The notes below the pieces were generated by a model. The model was not told where the DNA came from, made no database searches, and saw only the letters and a list, made by a program, of their open reading frames with translations. 64,000 nucleotides of DNA from Macrocystis pyrifera. Lineage: Eukaryota > Sar > Phaeophyceae > Laminariales > Laminariaceae. Below are positions 10,516 through 23,200 of the stretch, piece by piece. Within the stretch, counting starts at the first letter, position 1. Every line of letters starts with the position of its first letter. A program made the position numbers and the translations under genes. Location: contig JASSKH010000010.1 in NCBI GenBank assembly GCA_031763025.1, positions 8,883,427-8,947,426 on the forward strand. Direction: 5' to 3'.

Positions 10516-10939
10516 GTGATGTACCACTCTGTCTCCAACTATTACTATTACTATTAGGACCGTTCCAATACTAACATCGAGTGAAAAAAGTTCGTTATAT
10601 TCAACAACAGAGCGGTACGGTACTACTCTGTCCGATCACGCAACGAGATGTTTGTTGGTACCCACACGATATCAATACCCAAACGGTTGTCACGCTTTCA
10701 GAGAGTCGTACGTTTTTAACTCTAAACACGATAAGTAGCTAGCTAGGCGCGCGCGCATGCAGAGCGTTCGCGAATCTGTCCGTTACACTCTCGTCTAGAA
10801 ATACATTCCCCCCGTCTGCTAGAAAGCTGCGAGTCGGCAGACTTTCACGACTGCTAAACTAACGCGCACCTACAGCACTTAGGACGATTCATCGATTCCC
10901 ACGATTCATGCTCTACGTCTTTCAAGGCAGATACTATCT

Positions 10940-11135
10940 TCGATCTTGCATGATCTTGTATGATCTGTATGGCATAGCTCATGCTGCGGGGTGGGACACG
11001 TATGATCGACATGACCTAGCGCATGCTTCCTGCGCTGGATATGTACTACGCAGATCCTGCACAGCGCACCATGATGGCAGGTGAGGAACTAGATGATCTA
11101 TCTGTAGACAGATCAGATAGATCATGAGCTGTCCA
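10940..11135 (+). mobile_element. Family C element, copy 2
   Basis: Blocks in order are GATCTGTATGGCATAGCTCATG, GGGGTGGGA, CATGCTTCCTG-GCTGGAT, CAGATCCTGCACAGCGC, ATGATGGCAGGTGAGGA, then CTAGATGATCTATCTGTAGA. Confidence 0.65.
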
Positions 11136-11146
11136 AGGTGTGTACA

Positions 11147-11485
11147 AAACGGTAGGTGCCGTTCGCCAACTAACTGACTTTAGTCGGCAGGTTGGCTGGC
11201 GGAAGTCAGCTGATGCTCAGCGTACTAAACGGTAGGCACCGTTTGCCAACTAACTGACTTTAGCCGACAAGTTGGCTGGCGGAAGCCAGCTGATGCTCCG
11301 CCGACTTGCCGACTCAAGTCAGGCAACCGATGCGAGCCAAATCGGCCCTCCCCGGCCGAGGGGGGCCCGCCCGAAAAGACAAAAGATGTATCCTGCATTC
11401 AGCAGGTCCTTCCTACAGGTGTGGAAACACATCCAATACGTCGGATATTCGGCACCTCTGGGAAACGACTATAACCATGGCACCG
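11147..11485 (+). repeat. Family J repeat, copy 1, with internal duplication
   Basis: A ~75-bp segment (ACGGTAGG-GCCGTT, CCAACTAACTGACTTTAG, GTTGGCTGGCGGAAG) is present twice, at about 11,147 and 11,226. It is followed by a single-copy tail with CGACTTGCCG, CCGAGGGGGGCCCGCCC, AAAAGATGTATCC and TCCTACAGGTGTGGAAAC. The tail and one copy of the duplicated part recur at 37,565-37,790. Confidence 0.65.
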
Positions 11486-11944
11486 AGTAATAATTTCGTT
11501 GGTTACTCAAGTCGTAACGGCCAGAGTGATAGATTATACGTATCATATTAATAGCATATTCATAGTGGACACCCCTCCCTCATAGATGAGTCAGTGCTCC
11601 GCCTGTGCGTGTTCTTTTTTTTCTCAACGGTAAACCGTTCCTCGTGCCCATTGACACAGCAGAGCACACAAGGTGCGTCACCCTAGGGAGATACGAAACA
11701 AATACCACTATCCCTAAACATAGGGACATTTTTCATTGAATATTAGTATTCAGGCGATCCTTATAATCACGTCGTACAAATCGGTAGCTCTGTGGCAGGA
11801 AACACGCCATACTCGATAAAAATTAATATCAGCGTTCAAAGGTGGGCCACATTTGTCGACCAGAGAGGGAGGTCCTTCAAAACTACGGACACCTCGGAAC
11901 GAGCATCGGTCCCCGCCTCTTGATCTATTGAAGATATTTCACGG

Positions 11945-12145
11945 TATATATATATATGTATCCCTGATCTGTACTGGTGTGATCTAGAAGGCTCATGTTG
12001 CCGGGTGGGAGTCGTGAGGCCTGCATGATCTACGAGGGCATTTTTCCCGGGTTGGATGCGCAATGCCTGGTACACAGATCTTGCACAGCATCTCTACAGT
12101 ACATGGTCTACCTGTAGATCATCTGTCCCGGCGTGTGTGTACCAT
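11945..12145 (+). mobile_element. Family C element, copy 3
   Basis: It shares GATCTGTACTGG, CATGTTGCCGGGTGGGAG, CCTGCATGATCTACG, CCCGGGTTGGAT, ACACAGATCTTGCACAGC and TCTACCTGTAGATCATCTGTC with the other copies. Confidence 0.65.
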
Positions 12146-12169
12146 TTTCAAGGCTATCATTGGGTCCGT

Positions 12170-12470
12170 CGGTCGGTCGGTCGGTACAACATGTGATATC
12201 GGGAGTTTAGGATCTAGGTTATCTAGATCGTGATCTGTCTCGACATGCGAACTATTCTTATGGCTGGCTTTCGGTCGGTCGGTCGGTCGGTACATCTCAC
12301 AACCGCAGGTTATGATCTAGATGATCTGCTGTAGATCGTCACGTGTAAACAATTTTCGTAGCTGCCTTTCGATCGGTCGGTCGGTCGGTCGGTACAACGT
12401 CTCATAACGGCAGTTGAGGACCTTCATTTTGATTATCTACAGTAGATCACGATCTGTCCAGACGTGAGAA
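12170..12470 (+). repeat. ~100-110-bp satellite with (GGTC)n blocks, cluster 1
   Basis: Three units each consist of CTTTCGGTCGGTCGGTCGGT, a TACAACATCTC-like spacer, a CGGCAGGTTAGGATCTAGATGATCT part resembling the end of family C, and a CGTGATCTGTCCCGACGTG-type end. The array probably grew from a family C end. Confidence 0.65.
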
Positions 12471-13295
12471 CAATATGCACAAAAAAAAGGTAGACACTAA
12501 AACCGAGTGCAAATCACACGCAAATAGCCCTGCGATTGGCCAGCTTCCACATCGTAGCTGATTTTTCGGCTTTGAAAAGGCCAGGTCCACCCGTATCTGT
12601 CCGCTTTGTCTAGCTTTCAACTGTTTTTGCTTACTTTCTAGTTCAATCAGACAGCATACGCACACCGGGTCCCTGCACGAAGGCATCCCCACACCACATA
12701 GGTACGGCCCACCGCACCGACAAACATATGATACGCTCGTAAAAAGCACGATGGGCACAGACTGCACTTCATCTGCCACACCCCGCGTCGAGGTGGGTTC
12801 CCTCTGATTATACACTACAGCAAAGGAACTTTATGCCGCCGTGTGCAAGCGGTGTTCCTCGCGGATGGTCGAGGCTTCAAAGCTGGCAATGGGGAGGGGG
12901 GGGACCATACCAGGTGAGTACTTTCGCTGTGGCGCACGAGGTCTCTTCCCATTTCAATACTGATGCTCCATGCTGAAATGGTGTGGGTTGCGAGCTGTTA
13001 CCTCAAATTGTGCTTGATTTTGATGTTCTGTGCGTATGCCAACGATGCGGCTACTATTTACGCAAGAGTGAGCGTGATCACGAAATTAATCGAAGCGTTC
13101 ACATATAAAACACATACACATAGTACACGATATTGAGAATGCTCACTGTTCATGCATAGAACGAATCATCTTTGCGACGTCTCATGGCCAAAAACACCGC
13201 ACGTGGCGTGTGTTTTTTACTTGGTTTCAATATGTACCGTTTTCTGATAAAATGGAACAGGTGTACCTTTTTTTTGCATTTACCATATTTGTACT
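12471..13295. other. Non-coding stretch, nothing recognised
   Basis: An open frame on the minus strand at 12,447-12,815 has no domain and no splice context. The stretch separates the two GGTC satellite clusters and contains no repeat that I recognised. Confidence 0.35.
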
Positions 13296-13560
13296 ACATG
13301 GCTGGATTTCGGTCGGTCGGTACAACATCTGCGATAACGGCAGGCTAGGGTCTAGATGACCAACTATAAACCGTGATCTGTCCCGACGTGTGTGAACTAT
13401 TTTTGTGGCTGGCTTTCGGTCCGTCGGTCGTGCGGTCGGTCGGTCGGTCAGACGACATCTCAGGTTAGTTTCTACATTATTTAGATCCTGAACCGTCCTG
13501 ACGTGCGTACTATTTTGATGGATGACTTTCGGTCGGTCGATCGGTCGGTCGGTCGGGCTG
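13296..13560 (+). repeat. ~100-110-bp satellite with (GGTC)n blocks, cluster 2
   Basis: This has the same unit as 12,170-12,470, with further variation (GTCCGTCGGTCGTGCGGTCGG). About 2.5 units are present. A minus-strand open frame through it is a repeat artefact. Confidence 0.65.
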
Positions 13561-13734
13561 TTCAGCCGATCGGCTCCAAGCGCCTCCTTACCCGCAGCTT
13601 CCTCACAGCCCCCGGAGAGATTACTTCCCCCTCCCCCGACATATAGTGAACCGTGCGCCCATCCACCAGCACGATGGCTCGAACGAAGCCAGTGAGGGCC
13701 TCCGCGAGTGACACCTACATCAATGAAAGGCGTT

Positions 13735-13880
13735 TTGTATCCGACGGGGACGCGGACAGGAGGAGGAGGGCTACTTGTTTCAATCATTTGGCCATTGACC
13801 ACGCATCCCTTTTCGAGACGGAGGGAGCATCGTTCCTACTCCCAATATAAACACCACCAACATTTTTGGGCGCCCAATAT
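13735..13880 (-). mobile_element. Family D/E repeat copy in the J-protein intron
   Basis: Read on the minus strand it has GGAGTAGGAACGATGCTCCC, CCGTCTCGAAAAGGGATGCG, TGGTCAATGGCCAAATGATT and a pyrimidine-rich end (CCCTCCTCCTCCTG). Related copies are at 17,289-17,500, 22,613-22,695 and 42,300-42,450. Confidence 0.5.
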
Positions 13881-13889
13881 ATTACATAC

Positions 13890-14202
13890 CAGGCAGAAAC
13901 TTTAATTTTGCTACTCTCATTCCCTTCCTGTTTCGCCATCTATGGCCACCATCTACATCTCCTAGGATAGCGATCGTTTTGCCGCTACTATCTAGCGGGG
14001 CCAAAGCACCGCCGAAATCGAGTGGAACTCCCGGATGCATGCATGCAAGGCTCACCGTGACGTCAGCGGCGAGGTGCGGAGATTCCTCCGTTAGTCTTCG
14101 GAATGTGCGATGTCTCGTTTCCAGCAGCACAAATACTAAATCCCCGGGCTCAATGCCCTCCTCTATGGGCTCCACGCCTCCTTCCATGACTATACGAGAA
14201 CC
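13890..14202 (-). CDS. J-protein exon 5: C-terminal domain II
   Basis: The acceptor is GCTCGGCAG (14,211-14,203), with a C-rich tract upstream on the coding strand. The donor is CCTG|GTATGT at 13,889. The exon continues the preceding KSGMHT as GSRIVMEGGVEP, matching the family pattern G-x-I-x-F-x-G-E-G-D. EPGDLVFVLLETRH is the diagnostic 'PGDL-V-V' strand, and DVTVSLA and LDSSGKTIAI match the domain II core. A short CMHPGVP insertion relative to typical members lies between the last two motifs. A decayed copy of this exon's end lies at 17,500-17,600. Confidence 0.7.
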
Positions 14203-15636
14203 CTGCCGAGCAAACAACGGCGGTGTGGCGTGTGTGCGGGGGGGGGGGGGGGGGGGGGGGTCATGTATCCCGTAAGTTGTAAAGAGCAAGGCCGTGTATG
14301 TGCCCATTTGGGCTTTTCTTGTCAATTTACTCCACATCGTCTGCAAAAACAAAAAAAAAACTATTGATACCAATACCAGATATCAATTTAACAATGAATT
14401 TTATCTGACCCTACGTACAAATTGCCGTCTTGTTTTGTGTCGATAGTTCCTCACAAGTGTTTGGTGTACGCAGCATGATTCTTTGAAGCGTTGATCAAGA
14501 AACGATCGAAACGCTAGTCGCTGAGGGGTAATAGTGTAACCGTAATAGTGTAACCGTAATAGTGTAGCCGTAATAGTGTAGTCGTAATAGTGTAGTCGTC
14601 ATAGTGCAGCCATAATAGTGCAGCCGTAATAGTGTAGTCGTAATAATGTAACCGTAATAAAGTAGGCGTAATAGTGTAACCGTAATAGTTTTGCCCTGAT
14701 AGTGTAGCCGTAATATTGTAGCCGTAATAGTGTAGCCATAATAGTGTAGCTGTAATAGTGTAGCCATAATAGTGTAGCCGTAATATTGTAGCAGTAACAA
14801 TGTAGCCGTAATAGTGTAGCCGCAATATTGTAGCAGTAACAGTGTAGCCGTAATAGTGTAGCCGTAATATTGTAGCCGTAATAGTGCAGCCGTAATAATA
14901 TATCAGTAATATTGTAGCAGTAATAGTGTAGCCGTAATATTGCAGCCGTAATAGTGTAGCCGTAATAATGTAGCCGTAATAGTGTATCAGTAATAGTGTA
15001 GCCGTAATAGTGTAGCCGTAATAGTGTAGCCGTAATAGTGTAGCCGTAATAATGAAGCCGTAATAGTGTAGCAGTAATAGCGTAGCAGTAATAGTGTAGC
15101 CGTAATATTGCAGCCGTAATAGTGTAGCCGTAATAATGTAGCCGTAATAGTGTATCAGTAATAGTGTAGCCGTAATAGTGTAGCCGTAATAGTGTAGCCG
15201 TAATAATGAAGCCGTAATAGTGTAGCAGTAATAGTGTAGCAGTAATAGTGTAGCAGTGATAGTGCAACCCGCGTCTCGACCGATGTGCACGTCGGTACAG
15301 TATCGTGACGGCTAGACCTCCAACTGCGCAACGCAACAAAAGAGGAACCACGATTGTCCGTCCACGCCATCACAACCATAATCATCCTCGTCATTATCTC
15401 TATCACCATATCGATATCATTATTATCACCATGACCATGATCATCATCGTTCACCACAACCACTACCAACGTCATCACCCTCCACCACCACTATCATTAT
15501 CATCATCGCCACGAAGCAACCACCTAGGCCGAAACGGCGCTCCCTAAAAGCGCTTAACGGGACAGCCAGCCAAATCACTTCCCGGCACCTGACGACGCCC
15601 TCCGACATTTCGCGTACCGCCCCCCCCCCCCTCTCC

Positions 15637-15670
<34 letters not shown>

Positions 15671-17128
15671 ATCCCTCCTCCCCCTGCCCCCCCCCCCCCC
15701 TCCCTCCCCCCCTTCCCCCCCTCCCTCCCTCCCTCCCTCCCTCCCTCCCTCTCCACCCCTACCCCCTCCCCAACTCCACCGCCCACCGTCCAGCCCTGTA
15801 CCGCTCACCGTGTGCATACCGCTCTTGAGTCCGATTTCGATGTCCTTCGCCACCCTCTCCCTTCTGCCCTTTCCGTCCACCGCCCCCTCGCTCCATATCC
15901 TAACCGTTTTAGACCCTCCTCGGCACAGCTCCTCCAGGGTGACCTCCATCTCATACACCACGTCACGCATGCGAGCAGGCTGTTGTGATCGTTTTTTTTT
16001 TTTTTTTTTTTGGCAGGACCGTCGCCGATCGAAAGAGGTACGGTAGCGGGCGGGGGGCGGGGGGGGGGGGAGGTTAGTTCTACATCTTACACCAATCATC
16101 ATCTGACACATTGGGGTGGGGTGTTCCGAGTTTACAGGACCATCTAGGGCTGTAAGTGCTGATGAGAGGCGGGGGCGGGGGCGGGGGGGGCGGCGGGGGG
16201 GGGACAGGGTGCAGAGGGGTACTTTCATACCGTACACCACGCCGCGCGTTCGAGCAGGCAGTACCGCTTTTAGGCAAGACCATCGCGATCTGTAAGAGAT
16301 ACGGAGGGGAGGGGGGGGCGGGCGCGGGGGGGCGCGGGGGTACGTCCATCCCGTCCCACCACGTCGCGGATTCAGGCAGAATGCTATATATATATATACA
16401 TATATTTTCGCAGGGTCGTCGCCGATCGTAAAACATACAGGCGGAGGAGGAAAGGGGGGGGGGGGGGGGGGGGGGAGGGGGGCAGGAGAGAAGAGTGGAA
16501 CGTTAAGACAGGGAGGGATACACCAGAAAAAAAAAAAAAAAAAAAAAAAGTGAGGCTCGTTTCCCACAAGGAGCTCTTCTGTTTTGTGTACACCAAAAAA
16601 ACTGACCCTCGTGACGAAATACGAAAGTGCAAAAGCCGACGTACCGCAACACACTTGTTCAGTGACACCGGGAAAGTTTCTCAGTGCCCTCATGGAGCCC
16701 CCCGCCATTCAGATTTGTTTCGGCCAAAATGTGCTACTCTCATCACCCCCTGAGCAAATCGATATCGCCACGGGACGAGCTACCCTTTTTCGGGGGGTTC
16801 ACATAAATTTCTGACCCGGTTGAGCTTTTTCTGAAAGTGTGTGATCATTTTTTTTTTGAGGCTGGTATGTTTTGTTTTTTTCTTAAGCGACTCGCGATAC
16901 GCAGCCGCGCCGCGCACAAGAAACGTCCGTCGGGTTGCTTTGCTGCGCGAAACAAAACCCTTCCGGGTGAGACATTGACCTCGTCACAGCGAGGACCAAA
17001 GAAAAAATAAGTCACCACCCACGAAAGGCATTGCGCCCTTATGCACAGTATACATGGCACGCCTCCGTAGTGGAGTGAGGGAAGAGAGCGGGGGGAGGGG
17101 GAGGGCCGTAGTAGAAGGGGAAACTGGA

Positions 17129-17168
<40 letters not shown>

Positions 17169-17245
17169 AGAATGAGGGGAGAGGGGGGGGGTGGAAGGGG
17201 ATGAGAGAGAGGACGGAAGTGGCGAGGGTGGAAGGAGGAGAGATA

Positions 17246-17289
<44 letters not shown>

Positions 17290-20200
17290 AGGGTGGTGTA
17301 CTCGATCATCATGGCTGTAGCCGTATGACCATTGACGGAGGGGGGGGGGGGGGGGGGAAGGGGCGTTCTCATTCGTTGCTTGCTTTAGTCATTTGACCAT
17401 CGACAACGCCTCCCTTTCCAAGACGGAGCACAGCTCCTACACCTACTACAACCACCTCCACCAAGGGCGCTCATAATTACGTTTTTCCCAGATACTACAT
17501 ACACGACAAAAAGACACGCTGATCTTAATCCCCTTCCTGTCTCGCCGTTTGTGAACTACCTCCTAGGATTGCGATCGTTCTCTCTCTCGCTACTATCTAA
17601 GTGTGCCAGAAGTCTCCCATGTCACATTCGTCTACTTTTATCATCTTCTCTTCTAACACATATCGCTCCTCCTTGTGCACTTTTTTCGGGGGGGTAGAGT
17701 GAAGGGGGCGACGATGAAGTGGGCGGTGCGGGAATGCGCGGGCAGGAGAAAAGACCGGCGGAAGAGCGATCAACCTTTCCCACGTCGAAGAGATCATCTA
17801 CAGATCATTCCATGATCTAGATCATTCAAGGCAGATATATCATCTATTCCCAATGCTGTTCAAGTATGATATATAGTAGCTCATGCTGTCGGGTGGGAGC
17901 CGTAAAACCTACATCATCTAACGCATGTTTCCTGGGTTGGATCTATACTACACATGCAGTTCATTCTCACAACGGCAGGTGACGAACTAGATCATCTACA
18001 GATCATCTAGATCATGGTATGCTCAAGGTATGGAACCTTTGGCAACGAGACAGAAACGAGATACGCGCACGAACACAAGCACGCACGCGCACGAGCCCCG
18101 ACAAGCCTGCGGCCGCTACGTACGTACGTACGTACGTACTTGCTTGCTGGAAGGTGGAACGAAACAAAGAAAGCAGGGCGATGTGAGACAACGCTTGGGT
18201 CCGGCAAAAAATCGTACTAGGCATACTGACTGCCGCCTGAAGTCGTCTCGTGTGAGAGACTGGAAGCGCCATTTATTGAAAACACGTATACACCATTACA
18301 CACACCACTTAGACAGCAGCCCTCGCCAGCCCTCGCCAGCAGCAACAGCAGCAGCAGTGAAGCACTGGCACTACTCTACGAGCACTACCGACACTACCTC
18401 CACTACCTAGTTCTACTACATCGGTAACACGCCCGTTGCGGAGGGAGGTCTTTGTTTGCAGACCACCCTTTCGCGGCGTTGCGCGCCCTCGACTATTCGG
18501 GGTTCTCTAGTGATGTGGAGGCGGCACAGACCCGATTTAAGAGCGGCTCAGGGGGGAAAAAAAAAAAAAAAAAAAAGGAAAACGCCCTTGAATCCCCCTT
18601 TTTTTTCTTCTCTCGGTGACAAGCCGTATACTTTTTTTCGTGCGACCAGCTTGCCTGAGGGTGGCTGAACCTGCCGAAGAAGGAACGAAACAAGTCGGCC
18701 TGTTGCCTGCTTTGCTCCATCCCCCCCCCCCCCCCCCTGTAGCCCCTCCTTTCCTACTTGATCGTACAGCTGCCGCTTCTCGGGGTCGCTCAGCACCTGC
18801 GACCAGACGAGAGCAGGGGGGGGGGACGAGGGTGTACTCATCATCATGGCGGGGGGGCGGGGGTGTACTTATTATCATGCATGGCCGTAGTCGTAAGACC
18901 ATAGACCCTCGCATCCCTGCAATGACGGGACGGAGCACGTCCGGTATTCACCGACCATGCAGACATTGCTTGCTTGCACTAAGCGCGAAGCGCCGTGAGG
19001 TTTTGGGCGAGTCGCATGAAGGGTGAGCTGCATCCTACTAAGAACCGCTATAGAGGCGGATTTTCTTGCATATGGAGCCGGGGGGGGGGGAGTGCTCGAT
19101 AGGATAGATGTACTCGATCTCATGCATGGCCGTGGTCGTATGACCATAGACCCTCACATCGCATCCCTACATTGCCGAGACGGGGGGGTGCATTCGATAT
19201 CATGCACGGGCTTATTCGTATGACCAGAGGCCCTCGCATCCCTACAATGCCGGGACGGAGCACGTCGGGGTTTTCACCGACCAGGCAGACATCATTTGCA
19301 CCAAGCGCGAAGCGCCGTGAGGTGCCCGGCGAGTCGCATGAAGGGTGAGCTGCACCCTGGAAAGAACCGTTTGTGAGGCGGATTCTCTCGCATACGGAGG
19401 ACGGCTTCAACGAGTTAATTTAAATTCCAGTGTGGCCACTCCCAGAGACAGCAGTGAGAGCACTACGTACCCAGATCCAGATAATCAGAGGCATATATAT
19501 ATAATCTCGACCTTGTACCATGCACCTGTTAATAGCGCACACTGCCCGGTGAGGAGCCGTACAATGAACAGAAAATCCGGGGGACCAAAGTAAAAAGGAA
19601 CAAACATTGTCATTACGGGGGACCATAGTAACTAGACCTATGGTACACACAAAAACCTACACATTTACCTATTTTTGCTAACGATATTTGGTCCTGTTTA
19701 CTATGGCCCTCCGTAGCAACGGCACGCGAGGAACTATTTACGGGGGACCATGGTAAACAGGACCAAGTATTGTTAGTAAGCATAGATAAATATATAGGTT
19801 TTTGTGTGTACCGTAGGTCCTATTTACCATGGTATGCCCCCCGTAACAGATCAGCTACAGATGATCTGTCACGGAAGACCGTAGTAAATAGGACCTACGG
19901 TACACACAAAAACCTATATATTTCGCTATTTTTACCTACAATATATGGTCCTATTTACTATGGCCCCCCGTAAATAGTACACTGGTACATCATGATACGT
20001 TCGAGGTTGTGAAAGTTTCCTTCGGAAGAAAGCCCAAGCTTTCGACACGCCCCTTGTGCGAAAGCGGCCTATCAGAATAGCACGCCGACACGGTCCATGT
20101 AGGAAAATGATGGGTCGAGCCGGGACGGGTTCATGGGTGAGAGCACTCGCGGTGCCGGGCCAGGAAAGGTACGTGTACACAAGGAGTAGAGCGTAAAACG

Positions 20201-23200
20201 AAGAATGTATCCTGGGGCACCTCATGGGAACATCTTTGATATGTCCCCGGGAGAAACATGCCTGCTGTATCTACGTATTCCAGTCGGTAACACCTAGCCA
20301 ACTGTTGTTGTCGGGGTCTGGCGCCGCGAAGAGACTTCGCTGACTGTGCCGCACTGCGCGTAGGATCCAACAACCTACCCCCCCCCCCCCGCGCGCGCAC
20401 CTCGTAGGCCTCCGCAAGCGCCTTGAACTCCTCTGGATCCCCCCCTTTGTCCGGGTGTTTCTTCTTCGCCAGCTTGCGGTACGCCTTCGTTATCGCGCCG
20501 GCGTCCGCCGTCCTGGCCACCTCCAAAATCTGCGTGCGGCGCGAAACGGTGACAGTTGTAGGGTCACGATAAAAAAAAAGCGATTCGAGACGGAAAAAAA
20601 AAAAAAAAAAAAAAAACACGATTTCACGACAAAAAAAAACTGTCCGGGAATACAGTCGCCGTTTGATGTTACAATCACAGCCAAGCGGGTATTATACTCC
20701 CAGTCAGAGAAGGAGTGTACGCAAAACAAAAAATCCGACATTCCAGACAGAGGGGTATACTAAAGCCAAGCAAAAAAAAAAAAAAAAAAAAAAAAACGCT
20801 TATCGTAAAATCGTCCAGAAAGCATTCCACCTCACTGGTTTGTTTCTCGTTATGAACGCTTGGGCAGTGTTAAGTCGTTGTGTCTTCTTCACGTGCCCCC
20901 CTCCCGGACTTGTGACAAAAAAAAATAAGATTCGTGATATTTGTAAATTGTAAATGAGGGCGTTATCTCGTTTTTTCAAACAAGTTATATCGTTTTCTTG
21001 AAGTCTGCCACGATCTAATTCTCTTCTTTTTTTCCTCAAACTTTTCCATGTGACGATTCGCGAAAAAACGATCGCATTTTTGTCACGACTTGTGGCCTTT
21101 TTCTTTCCTTCGTTTACGAACGCCCCTTAGTGCACAGGACGAACCCGAACCCACCACGCTACTGGGTACCCGACGGTTGCCGCCACCGCTGCTGTTGCTG
21201 CTGCTGCTGCTGCTGCTTTGTGTCGTTTCTCTTAACGCGGTGCAAGTACACAATAAATCGTGCATGCGATGAGCCACCACGCACGTTGACAGGTGTATAT
21301 ACATTTATTATATATATATATATATTTACACACACCATCCACAGTTACGTATATACCAGGTGCCAGGCATAGAGCACAACAACATACCTGGTGCCTAGTA
21401 AAAACCACACACCTGGTGCCTGGGACATGTATGGGTGTTTGTGTGTACCGTAGGTCCTATTAACTGTGGTCCCCCGTAATAGCTATCCTTCACTTCCCTC
21501 CTCGCTGCCGAATCCAGCTTACCCCCTGGGTATCATATAGTGGGTATGACATAGCAACTATTAATATCAGTTGTGTACCTTGTGCCAGGCACCAGACGTG
21601 TACCTTCTTTTTACGAGGTACTTGGCGTGTACCTTATCTGGTCCTATTTACTATGTCCCCCAGGTAATAGTGAAAACCAACCATCGACGACCAGAACGGG
21701 GCAGACGCCCTGACGTTTGTTTTTTCCTTTTTGTTTGTTTTATTTGCATGCGAGACGAGAGGGGAAACCACTGGGAAAAGGGGCGGCAACATAGAAGCCG
21801 GCATGGCTTTGCGAGGCGCGCACAGCGAATCGAGTGGACCTGGAGACTCGAGGACGCCCGCAGCAGCACCAGCGCCCCAAGATGAGGCCGGCCTCGCGCA
21901 CGAGAGCAGCAGCTCGCCACACTTCCCCCCGGTGGTGTTTTAGACAGCTGCTGCTGCTGCTGCTGCTGCTACTGCTGTTGCTACTGCTTGGGCACGTCAA
22001 CTTGGGAGCTTGATATTAGTGGCCGTTTCTGCATGCAAATATATAGTCAGGGCGTTAAAGAATAGCCGTGACCGCTTGGTCACCGAGGGGAGACATGAAT
22101 GGTCAATTTAAGGTCGCAAAAAAAAATTACCCTACAGGATTATAACTACTTCCTAGTTGTTCCCCCCCAAAAAAACTAGCTCATTGAAGCTGTCATCCAT
22201 ATGCAAGTCCACCCCACAAGCGGTTCTTAGTAGGATGCAGCTCTCACTATTTATGCGACTCGCCGGACACCTCACGGCGCTCCGCGCTTGGTGCAAGCAA
22301 AGTCTGCCTGGTCGGTGAAAACCCGACATGCTCGGTCCCGGCATTGTAGGGATGCGAGGGTCTATGGTCATATGACAACGGCCATGCATGAGATCGAATA
22401 AATCTCTCCTATCGAGTACACCCCCCCCCGCCAAAAGCGTGGGCCAGGTGCAGCCATTTTTTAGAGGAGGCAAGGCAAGGAAAGGCCGTAAGTAAAGGAT
22501 CGTTTGGTCTTAATCTTTGTACGTCAACGGTTCTAACGCTGTCGTTCAGAGTGATGTATGTTACAGGTGTGCTCTACTTGGGGAGTCAAGGGGGGGGGAC
22601 GGGGACGGGGACGGGAGACGGGGGGGCGTACTCATTCGTTGCTTGCCTTAAGCCGTTCGACCATTGACCACGCATTCCGTTCCGAGCCGGAACAAAATCA
22701 ACGGGGGTGAGGGGGTTGTGTCAGCGTTTGCTCGTTCCTCGTGCTATTAATAGTCGTTTTTCTGGGCCTTTTTTTTCTGCACCGCATGCGCCGGGAGCCA
22801 TTCGGGCAGAGCTCTTCAGACGGCTGTTTGATATTCCTTGTGTTTGCTCTGTAGCAGAGACAGGCAACCAACCGCTTCCTACAGCACTTGCATGACAGGT
22901 TCACGAGTACCGTATACATGGGTGAAGGTATGACACACGGGTGATAAGATGTAACACACGGGGTGATAAAAAAAATAACGCAAGGGTGATAAGATGTAAC
23001 ACACGGGTGATAAGATATAACAAAAGGTGATAATACACAACACACGGGTAATAATATGCAACACACGGGTGATAAGATATACCACACCCCCTGCGACGAT
23101 TTCCCTTCCAATAAATATAGCCGATAGTTGTCCTCCAAACCAAGGAGGGGGGGGGGGGGGGGGGTACTCATTATCGTGCATGGTCGTAGTCATGAGATCA

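Noticed and set aside
13882-14373. The full 163-codon minus-strand frame as an intact small gene
   Set aside because: Only the part from 14,202 continues the J protein; the upstream part is low-complexity Pro/Thr from a C run, and the frame's stop lies just past a good splice donor.
14514-15351. Minus-strand open frames of 250 and 258 codons with Tyr/Leu/Thr-rich repeats
   Set aside because: They are produced by the 14-bp minisatellite, which has no stop in any frame of that strand; neighbouring frames give the same rotated peptide.
15575-16708. A 377-codon minus-strand open frame taken as one protein
   Set aside because: It is a patchwork of poly-C/poly-G tracts and intron around a real 57-codon J-protein exon (15,809-15,979); only that part matches a family, and splice borders delimit it.
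16845-17372. A 175-codon Pro-rich minus-strand frame
   Set aside because: It is made of poly-C runs and GA/CT tracts; long homopolymers keep the frame open.
22925-23092. CRISPR-like array
   Set aside because: Units of about 20 bp are contiguous with no unique spacers, and the context is a eukaryotic nuclear genome; it is a minisatellite.
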